Positions 1-4,294 of a stretch of 5,008 nucleotides of DNA are shown in pieces. How positions within the stretch are numbered: the stretch's first letter is position 1; each line of letters starts with the position of its first letter. Source of the DNA: Pseudomonadota bacterium (lineage in GTDB: Bacteria; Pseudomonadota; Alphaproteobacteria; Rhizobiales; Xanthobacteraceae); the NCBI GenBank assembly GCA_023432845.1, contig JAEZEY010000210.1, forward strand, positions 1 to 5,008. Direction: 5' to 3'. A program made the translations under genes and the position numbers. The notes under the pieces are model-generated. The model was not told where the DNA came from, ran no database searches, and was given only the letters and a program-made list of their open reading frames with translations.

Positions 1-33
1 CGGGGCGCCCGGGCGGGCCAAAAACCCCTTCCC

Positions 34-51
34 CCCCCGCTACCGCGGGGG
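34..51. other. Short GC hairpin beside a C-tract
   Basis: CCCCCGC at 34-40 pairs perfectly with GCGGGGG at 45-51 around a TACC loop. On the minus strand a run of five T (complement of 20-24) lies 9 nt beyond the stem, separated by a G-rich stretch, so it is a poor match to an intrinsic terminator. It could be a terminator remnant or simply GC-rich intergenic sequence. The neighbouring run of eight C (31-38) is a likely sequencing or replication slippage spot. Confidence 0.3.
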
Positions 52-60
52 CCCAGTCTT

Positions 61-134
61 GTAGCCCGGATGAAGCGCAGCGATCCGGGACGGCCGGCGA
101 TTTCCCCGGGTTGCGCTTCCCTTCACCGGGCTAC
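61..134. repeat. REP-like palindromic repeat, 74 bp
   Basis: The outer arms GTAGCCCGG (61-69) and CCGGGCTAC (126-134) are perfect reverse complements. Pairing continues inward with small gaps: TGAAG and CGCAGCGATCCGGG on the left face CCCGGGTTGCGCTTC and CTTCA on the right. The whole unit can fold as one long imperfect hairpin with GGCCGGC-type sequence near the tip. From memory, repeats starting TAGCCCGGATG and containing ATCCGGG are common between genes in Bradyrhizobium and Rhodopseudomonas relatives, often in many copies. Such elements are usually non-autonomous and may act as transcript-stabilising hairpins or terminators. Only one copy lies in this window, so repetition is not shown here. 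Confidence 0.7.
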
Positions 135-140
135 CAGCCA

Positions 141-187
141 GGATATCGTCAGAAAATAATCCTTGACTATTATTCCTAGGATATTAT
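141..187 (+). promoter_or_regulatory. AT-rich island with promoter-like hexamers (tentative)
   Basis: This is the most AT-rich stretch of the intergenic region and sits between the REP palindrome and the hairpin block. It holds TTGACT (163-168), a good -35 match, and TATTAT (182-187), a fair -10 match, but the gap is 13 bp, shorter than the usual 16-18. A six-base palindrome CCTAGG (175-180) lies between them, flanked by ATTATT and ATATTAT, and AATAAT (155-160) is the reverse complement of ATTATT (169-174). This could be a promoter reading right into the hairpin block, a regulator-binding palindrome, or the boundary of a mobile or repeated unit. Confidence 0.25.
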
Positions 188-580
188 GGGCTGGTTTGCG
201 GGCGGGGCTCGTAACCCCGCACTCGGGAGGTCGCGGGTAGCCGTCCGGGCCTACTACGGGGCTCTGCCTTCAATGGCTGGACGGGGGTTTGGTGAAGGCG
301 GGCGAAAGCCCGCCGGAGGTCGTTTCCCGGACAAACCGAGAGCGATCGCTGACCGGCCGCCGGAAGCACGGCCCCGCGAACAGAAATCGCCGCCATGGAG
401 CGCCGCGGGGCGCAGGCCTTCTCCGATCGCAGGGAGGGCCGGCACCGCAAGGTGCATCGTTTGGGCGCCTCGCGGCGCGCCATCCCTCCGGCGTACCCGG
501 AGGTGAAAGGAAAACCCGGCGTGACCCGCGCCGCACAAAGAACAGGGCCTGCGGAGCGTTGGCTGTTTGAAAATTGAATC
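188..580 (+). ncRNA. Candidate structured RNA or multicopy structured element
   Basis: Several strong stems follow one another: 202-207/215-220 (GCGGGG with CCCCGC); 266-272/293-299 (GCCTTCA with TGAAGGC); 286-291/332-337 (GGTTTG with CAAACC); 297-303/308-314 (GGCGGGC with GCCCGCC closing a GAAA loop); 372-378/404-410 (CCCCGCG with CGCGGGG); 442-446/451-455 (GCACC with GGTGC closing a GCAA loop); 485-491/497-503 (CCTCCGG with CCGGAGG); and 541-545/563-567. Two perfect GNRA-tetraloop hairpins are more than I expect from spacer DNA and hint at RNA-level selection, though GC-rich sequence makes chance stems easy. Some stems exclude each other. Strand is assigned from the promoter-like island to its left and is uncertain; a GNRA loop on the plus strand becomes UUUC or UUGC on the other, which favours plus. 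I recall similar stretches in several Bradyrhizobium-type genomes, unverified. It could instead be a decayed mobile element. Confidence 0.35.
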
Positions 581-602
581 GGATATTTGCGTCGCGAAGG
601 CG

Positions 603-679
603 GGGACCCGTAACCACCGCGCTCGCAATTCGGATGATGCGGTGGCTATGGGTCCCGGGTCTCGCTTCGCTCGCCCGGG
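603..679. repeat. Compound palindrome next to panC stop; possible terminator
   Basis: Two inverted repeats are joined end to end. The first pairs 603-620 (GGGACCCGTAACCACCGC) with 639-656 (GCGGTGGCTATGGGTCCC), 16 of 18 positions matching around an 18-nt loop. The second pairs CCCGGG (654-659) with CCCGGG (674-679) around a TCGCTTCGCTCG-type loop. They share bases 654-656, so only one can form fully at a time. The right end lies 13 bp past the panC stop codon, so on the minus strand it is placed to end or protect panC transcripts. No T-tract follows it, so a classical intrinsic terminator is not supported. The layout resembles REP-type intergenic elements. Confidence 0.55.
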
Positions 680-692
680 ACGACGAACAGCG

Positions 693-1544
693 TCACACCC
701 CCAGATTATCGATCAGCCTGGTCTTGCCGATCTTGGCCGCCACCAGCAGCCGGATCGGGCCGTCCTTGATTGAAGCCACCGGCTTGAGCGTCAGCGCGTG
801 GCGCGCCTCGAGATAATCGAGCTTGAAGCCGGCGTGGGAAATTTCGTTGCCGCCTTCTTCCATCACCATCTCGATCGGCTCACCGCGCTTGATGCGCGCC
901 GCGCTCACCTTGAGCACGCGCGACAGCACCGGCGCCGCCACACGTTCGGCAGGCGACAGGTAGACATTGCGCGACGACAGCGCGAGGCCATCCTTCTCGC
1001 GCACGGTCGGCACGCCGATCACCTTGACGCCGAGGTCGAGATCTCTGGCCATCTGCGTCACGACGCGAAGCTGCTGGTAGTCCTTCTGGCCGAACAGCGC
1101 GAAATCCGGCCGCACCTGCGTGAACAGCTTGGTCACCACGGTGGCGACGCCGCCGAAGAAATGCGGACGGAACCTGTCCTCGAGCCCGGCCAGAGCCGCG
1201 CCTTCCGGCGCCACGCGGGTGGCGAAGCCCTCCGGATACATCTCGGCCGCGGTCGGCGCCCATACGGCATCCACCTTGAGCGCCGCCAGCGCCTTGATGT
1301 CGGCCGCAAAGGTGCGGGGATAGCTGCCGAAGTCCTCGGTCGGTGCGAACTGGGTCGGGTTGACGAAGATCGACACCACGACGCGCCGGGCTTTCTTGCG
1401 GGCCTCGCGCACCAGCTTGAGGTGGCCTTCGTGCAGGGCGCCCATGGTCGGCACCAGGGCGATCGCCTGGCGGGCGCGGCGGTAAGGCTCCATGGCGCGG
1501 CGCAGCGACGAGACGGTGCGGAGGATCTTCGGTCGGTCGGCCAT
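693..1544 (-). CDS. panC: Pantothenate synthetase (pantoate--beta-alanine ligase)
   Basis: This enzyme joins pantoate and beta-alanine using ATP, via a pantoyl-adenylate intermediate, giving pantothenate for coenzyme A; it acts in the cytoplasm, usually as a dimer. At 283 residues it has the normal family length. The diagnostic motifs appear in order: VPTMGALHEGH (31-41, the HIGH-type ATP-binding signature), SIFVNPTQF (58-66), RPHFFGGVATVVTKLF (126-141), FGQKDYQQL (151-159) and REKDGLALSSRNVYLS (182-197, the KMSKS-equivalent). All look intact, so it should be active. The ATG at 1542-1544 places the first motif at its usual distance from the N terminus; the Shine-Dalgarno ahead of it is weak. 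It is divergent from mipZ across 175 bp, and panB is not adjacent on the side that is visible. The end lies beside a palindrome that may act as a 3' stabiliser. Confidence 0.97.
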   Translation of the reverse strand: MADRPKILRTVSSLRRAMEPYRRARQAIALVPTMGALHEGHLKLVREARKKARRVVVSIFVNPTQFAPTEDFGSYPRTFAADIKALAALKVDAVWAPTAAEMYPEGFATRVAPEGAALAGLEDRFRPHFFGGVATVVTKLFTQVRPDFALFGQKDYQQLRVVTQMARDLDLGVKVIGVPTVREKDGLALSSRNVYLSPAERVAAPVLSRVLKVSAARIKRGEPIEMVMEEGGNEISHAGFKLDYLEARHALTLKPVASIKDGPIRLLVAAKIGKTRLIDNLGV

Positions 1545-1571
1545 AATTCAAGGGTCCCGGTGGCGGCCCGC

Positions 1572-1601
1572 GTTATCGCCCTGTCGGCAGATTGTCGTCA
1601 A
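1572..1601 (-). promoter_or_regulatory. Candidate panC promoter
   Basis: Read on the minus strand, TTGACG (complement of 1596-1601) is followed after 18 bp by GATAAC (complement of 1572-1577). This fits a housekeeping sigma-70-type promoter and would start transcription near 1565, leaving an untranslated leader of about 20 nt before the panC ATG. It is the best promoter match I see in the divergent gap on this strand. The -35 is strong and the -10 is fair. Confidence 0.45.
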
Positions 1602-1644
1602 TCACGGTTAAGACGGCGGACCATGGTGAACAAGACCGCTCGAG

Positions 1645-1697
1645 TTAATGATTAAACCGCCGCAAACTTGACGAAAGCCCTATCATTCATCGAGTAT
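1645..1697 (+). promoter_or_regulatory. Likely mipZ promoter region with TTAA motifs (weak)
   Basis: The 75 bp upstream of mipZ hold two TTAA words (1645-1648 and 1652-1655, three bases apart in a near-palindrome) and TTGACG at 1668-1673. The best -10 partner for that hexamer is GAGTAT at 1692-1697 with an 18-bp gap, which is a poor match. A further TTAA lies at 1608-1611. TTAA words invite comparison with the CtrA site, but that consensus has seven bases between halves, so CtrA control is not supported by spacing. No GANTC methylation site occurs in the panC-mipZ gap. Confidence 0.25.
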
Positions 1698-1706
1698 TGC
1701 CCCAGT

Positions 1707-1712
1707 AAGGGA
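1707..1712 (+). promoter_or_regulatory. Shine-Dalgarno of mipZ
   Basis: AAGGGA lies seven bases before the ATG at 1720. This fixes the mipZ start and argues against the overlapping +1 frame that opens at 1668, which has no comparable site. Confidence 0.7.
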
Positions 1713-1719
1713 CGCCTGC

Positions 1720-2640
1720 ATGTTGGTCCAGCCAATAAATCCGAAGCCGCAATCCGCGCATGTCGTCGTGCTCGGCAACGAGAAGGGCGGCTCCGGCAAA
1801 TCCACGACCGCGCTGCATATTGCCGTGGCGCTGATGAAGGCCGGCCAGAAGGTCGCGACCATCGACCTCGACTCGCGTCAGCAGAGCTTCACCCACTACA
1901 TCCAGAACCGCCGCGACTGGGCCGAGCGCGCCAAGATCAAGCTCGAGCTGCCGACGCATTACTGCGTGCCGCGCGCCGACGGCAATTCGGTCGAGGCCAA
2001 CGAAGCCGCCGAGTTCGCCTCGTTCTCGCGCGCCATCGCCGCGATCGAGCACAGCCACGACGTCGTCATCATCGACACGCCCGGCAACGACACCTACATG
2101 ATGCGGCTCGCCCATTCGCTGGCCGATACTTTGGTGACGCCGCTCAACGACTCCTTCGTCGATTTCGACGTGCTGGCCAAGATCGACCAGACCAGTTTCA
2201 CCGTCAAAGGCGAAAGCCACTATGCCGAGATGGTGCGCGAGGCCCGCCGCCAGCGCCGCCTGGTCGACGGCAAGCTCACCGACTGGATCGTGGTGCGCAA
2301 CCGTCTCTCGGCGCTGGGCTCGCGCAACAAGAAGCTGGTCGGCGAGGGTATTCTGGAACTCGCCAAGCGCATGGGCTTCCGTTACGTCGACGGTTTCGCC
2401 GAGCGCGTCGTCTATCGCGAGTTCTTCCCGCGCGGCCTGACCGCCTTCGACGATCTCGACGAGCAGACCCTCGGCATGCGGCCGAACATGTCGCATTTGA
2501 CCGCCCGCGAGGAGGTCATCGCGCTGCTCAACGCGCTGCGCCTGCCGATGTCGGAAAACGGCCGCCGCCGCGCCGCCGCCCGCGCCGAGTGGTATTCGGT
2601 CATGGACCAGCCGCTGCAGGTGCACGATCTGCTGGCCTGA
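1720..2640 (+). CDS. mipZ: MipZ, ParA-family ATPase that positions the division plane
   Basis: MipZ binds ParB near the chromosome origin, spreads as ATP dimers on the nucleoid and blocks FtsZ assembly away from midcell. This 306-residue protein shows a deviant Walker A, GNEKGGSGKST (19-29) with signature lysine K22, then ATIDLDSRQ (46-54), Walker B VVIIDTPGND (114-123), and the MipZ-typical NDSFVDFD (142-149), DWIVVRNRL (186-194), RNKK (200-203) and RVVYREFFPRGLT (227-239). These last blocks match my memory of Caulobacter MipZ closely and separate it from ParA, Soj and MinD. It is somewhat longer than Caulobacter MipZ (about 277 residues), with about 10 extra residues before the first strand and a longer C-terminal tail. 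The start is supported by AAGGGA at 1707-1712, seven bases before ATG. No parB is in view. A hairpin terminator follows, so it is probably transcribed alone. Confidence 0.94.
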   Translation: MLVQPINPKPQSAHVVVLGNEKGGSGKSTTALHIAVALMKAGQKVATIDLDSRQQSFTHYIQNRRDWAERAKIKLELPTHYCVPRADGNSVEANEAAEFASFSRAIAAIEHSHDVVIIDTPGNDTYMMRLAHSLADTLVTPLNDSFVDFDVLAKIDQTSFTVKGESHYAEMVREARRQRRLVDGKLTDWIVVRNRLSALGSRNKKLVGEGILELAKRMGFRYVDGFAERVVYREFFPRGLTAFDDLDEQTLGMRPNMSHLTAREEVIALLNALRLPMSENGRRRAAARAEWYSVMDQPLQVHDLLA

Positions 2641-2677
2641 GCCTGAACTCTCCATTTTGTCGCAGTTGACCGGTTGC

Positions 2678-2697
2678 CGGCCCGCTTTCGCGGGCCG
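2678..2697 (+). terminator. GC-hairpin terminator after mipZ
   Basis: CGGCCCGC (2678-2685) pairs perfectly with GCGGGCCG (2690-2697) around a TTTC loop, 38 bases after the mipZ stop. Only a short T-containing tail (TTCTG) follows, which is common for terminators in GC-rich alphaproteobacteria. It separates mipZ from the next gene, which therefore probably has its own promoter. Confidence 0.65.
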
Positions 2698-2720
2698 TTC
2701 TGCATGATTAGGTGTTGCCT

Positions 2721-2746
2721 GAATCACGCGCAAAACGGTGTACACT
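2721..2746 (+). promoter_or_regulatory. Candidate promoter of the VWA/J-protein pair, with a GANTC site
   Basis: TACACT (2741-2746) is a good -10 match whose expected start point, about seven bases downstream, falls almost exactly on the ATG at 2754, suggesting a leaderless or near-leaderless mRNA. TTGCCT at 2715-2720 is the nearest -35 candidate but with a long 20-bp gap. GTGTACAC (2738-2745) is a perfect 8-bp palindrome over the -10. GAATC at 2721-2725 is a GANTC motif, the CcrM methylation target, sitting between the two hexamers. Confidence 0.35.
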
Positions 2747-2753
2747 TGAAGCC

Positions 2754-3476
2754 ATGACCACCCCGACCCGCAAAGGCACCGAGCAAGCGCCCGCGACCTC
2801 CTCGCGCGCCGATATCGATGCCTTCCTCACCAAGGTGAAGTCGCTCGGCCCGGCCGTGACCGCCGGCAAGCGCGGCCGGCTGGTGTTCGCGCTCGACGCC
2901 ACCATGAGCCGGCAGCCGACCTGGGACACGGCGCAGAAGCTGCAGGCCGACATGTTCCGCGAGGCAGCCTCGATCGGCGGCCTCGATATTCAGCTTGTCT
3001 ATTTCCGCGGCATGGGCGAGTGCCGCTCGTCCGCGTTTGTCGCCGATGCCGATCGGCTTGCCACACTGATGTCGCGCATCGACTGCCGCGGCGGCCACAC
3101 CCAGATCGGCAAGGTGCTTAGCCACACCCGCAAGGAGCACAAGGCGCAGCCCGTGCAGGCGCTGGTCTATGTCGGCGACGCGATGGAGGAGGCGGTCGAC
3201 GATCTCGCTGCCGCCGCCGGCGAACTCGGCCTGCTTGGCGTGCCGGTGTTCATGTTTCAGGAAGGGCGTGATCCGGTGGCCGAAAATGCCTTCCGAGAAA
3301 TCGCCCGGCTATCACGGGGTGCCTATTGCCGCTTTGATCCCGGCGCCGCGCATCAACTGGCCGAACTCTTGCGCGCCGTCGCTGCCTATGCCGCCGGCGG
3401 CATGAAGGCGCTCACGGCCTTGTCCAACCGCCAGGCGGGCAGCGCGCAGCTTCTGCTCGCCCAGTTGCGCGGCTGA
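2754..3476 (+). CDS. VWA-like domain protein of unknown function
   Basis: This 240-residue protein appears soluble, with no signal peptide or membrane segment. After about 40 polar residues it has an alternating strand/helix pattern typical of a von Willebrand A fold: RLVFALDATMS (42-52), IQLVYFRG (79-86), GGHTQIGKVL (113-122), QALVYVGDAMEE (135-146) and VPVFMFQEG (163-171). D48-x-T50-x-S52, T116 and D142 are placed like the metal-binding MIDAS residues; Thr in the middle position departs from the usual D-x-S-x-S but keeps a hydroxyl. VWA domains usually mediate metal-dependent protein binding; the partner is unknown. The ATG at 2754 is chosen over a GTG at 2712 because a -10-like TACACT lies just before it and the extra residues look non-coding. 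The Shine-Dalgarno is poor (GAAG, two bases away). The stop is one base before the J-protein ATG, implying joint translation. Confidence 0.8.
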   Translation: MTTPTRKGTEQAPATSSRADIDAFLTKVKSLGPAVTAGKRGRLVFALDATMSRQPTWDTAQKLQADMFREAASIGGLDIQLVYFRGMGECRSSAFVADADRLATLMSRIDCRGGHTQIGKVLSHTRKEHKAQPVQALVYVGDAMEEAVDDLAAAAGELGLLGVPVFMFQEGRDPVAENAFREIARLSRGAYCRFDPGAAHQLAELLRAVAAYAAGGMKALTALSNRQAGSAQLLLAQLRG

Positions 3477-3477
3477 C

Positions 3478-4173
3478 ATGCCCACACTCGTTTTCGGCAT
3501 TCTGATCTTGCTCGGCGCCCTGTGGGTGCTGAGTGTCGTATCCAAGGTGGACCCCAAAGTCGCCGCCCGTGTCATCAAGGCCGCCGGCGGTCTGATTTCC
3601 CTCGGCATGGCCGTCTATCTCGGTCTGCGCGGCCAGCTCTTCATCGCCATCCCGCTTGGTATGTTTGGCTTGGGACTGCTCGGCTGGATCGGCCCGGCGG
3701 GCTTTACGGACCGTATCCGCAAGTCGGGGGGGCAGGTGTCGCGGGTGCGCACCGCCTATGTCGAGATGACGCTGGATCACGACACCGGCGCGATGAGCGG
3801 CACCGTGCTCGCCGGTCGCTATGCCGGCCGTGGGCTGGACGATCTAACGGTCGAGGCGCTGCTGACTCTGCTCACCGAGGCCGACGACGAAACTCGCGCG
3901 CTATTGATGCCGTATCTTGACCGCCGGGATCCCGGCTGGCGTGAACACGCGCAAGGTGACCCGGCAGCGGGGCGGGCTGCGCCGGGCACTGCCAAAATGA
4001 CGGACGAGGAGGCCTATCAGGTCCTTGGCCTGGAACCCGGCGCGCGCGAACGCGACATCACCCGGGCGCACCGCGCCCTGATGAAGAAATTTCATCCCGA
4101 CCAAGGGGGATCGACGTATCTCGCGGCCCGGATTAACGAGGCCAAGGAAACGCTGCTTCGCCGACATCGCTGA
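3478..4173 (+). CDS. Membrane-anchored J-domain protein, Pam18/TIM14-like J domain
   Basis: J domains stimulate DnaK/Hsp70 ATPase and bring it to particular sites. This 231-residue protein has three hydrophobic segments (about 4-21, 33-50 and 53-72), a middle region with TLDHDTGAMSGTVLAGRYAG (about 97-116) and acidic stretches, a Gly/Ala/Pro-rich linker (about 156-172), and a C-terminal J domain (about 174-231). The HPD triad is present at 206-208, followed by QGGS and an AARINEAKETLL helix, which closely resembles the TIM14/Pam18 type rather than full DnaJ; there is no G/F region or zinc finger. Lys/Arg between segments 1 and 2 and after segment 3 suggest N-out with the J domain in the cytoplasm. 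The ATG follows the upstream stop by one base with no clear Shine-Dalgarno, so translational coupling is likely. The client is unknown; the upstream VWA protein is an obvious candidate partner. dnaJ proper is excluded by the domain layout. Confidence 0.88.
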   Translation: MPTLVFGILILLGALWVLSVVSKVDPKVAARVIKAAGGLISLGMAVYLGLRGQLFIAIPLGMFGLGLLGWIGPAGFTDRIRKSGGQVSRVRTAYVEMTLDHDTGAMSGTVLAGRYAGRGLDDLTVEALLTLLTEADDETRALLMPYLDRRDPGWREHAQGDPAAGRAAPGTAKMTDEEAYQVLGLEPGARERDITRAHRALMKKFHPDQGGSTYLAARINEAKETLLRRHR

Positions 4174-4294
4174 TGCTCTCCACACGCAACATCACCAGCG
4201 GCTCCTGTCGTTCGATGCTTCCTGTTTTTGCCGTCACGATCGGCGCTTTGCGCCCCCACGACGTTGTTATTGGCGTCCGTCTAATGCGGACGGC
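4174..4294. terminator. Convergent gap with two hairpins, likely shared termination region
   Basis: Two stems lie between the converging genes. GGCGC (4242-4246) pairs with GCGCC (4250-4254) around TTT. CGTCCG (4274-4279) pairs with CGGACG (4287-4292) around a 7-nt loop, and on the minus strand this second stem starts two bases after the SPOR gene stop codon. Neither is followed by a proper T-tract on either strand, so intrinsic termination is plausible by position but not strongly shown. I see no small gene here. Confidence 0.45.

Larger units (their letters stand above)
1..692. other. Gene-poor, repeat- and hairpin-rich intergenic region
   Basis: No convincing protein gene is visible in this stretch. 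Short open frames occur on both strands, but they overlap one another, are rich in Arg/Pro/Gly/Ala as expected from random GC-rich DNA, lack recognisable domains and run straight through strong inverted repeats. What the stretch does hold is listed separately: a C-tract and small hairpin at the left edge, a REP-like palindrome, an AT-rich island, a block of GNRA hairpins and a compound palindrome beside the panC stop. The first 60 bases (C-tract 25-38 broken by TT, 7-bp stem 34-40/45-51) may be the 3' flank of an unseen gene to the left. Confidence 0.7.

Noticed and set aside
341..350. Perfect palindrome AGCGATCGCT
   Set aside because: A ten-base palindrome containing GCGATCGC is expected by chance in GC-rich DNA and is single here; no site function is supported.
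184..628. Overlapping small ORFs on both strands (60-124 codons)
   Set aside because: They overlap in several frames, have no domain or convincing Shine-Dalgarno, are Arg/Pro/Gly-rich as random GC-rich DNA predicts, and cross strong hairpins.
1..692. tRNA, tmRNA, RNase P RNA or CRISPR array
   Set aside because: No cloverleaf with a TTC-type loop, none of the conserved cores that I know of those RNAs, and no regularly spaced direct repeats were seen.
798..1655. Plus-strand ORF of 285 codons opposite panC
   Set aside because: It is a shadow of panC in GC-rich sequence; the product is His/Arg-rich with no domain, and panC has every family motif.
1645..1655. CtrA site at TTAATGATTAA
   Set aside because: Spacing between the TTAA halves is three bases, not the seven of the consensus.
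1668..2669. Plus-strand ORF of 333 codons overlapping mipZ in another frame
   Set aside because: The product is extremely Arg-rich and lacks motifs; mipZ has a good Shine-Dalgarno and all ParA/MipZ signatures.
1687..2745. Minus-strand ORF of 352 codons opposite mipZ
   Set aside because: An antisense shadow produced by high GC at third positions, with no recognisable domain; it also runs through the mipZ terminator hairpin.
2712..2753. GTG start giving the VWA protein 14 extra residues
   Set aside because: The extension covers the candidate -10 and the GANTC site, and its residues look non-coding; the ATG at 2754 is more likely.
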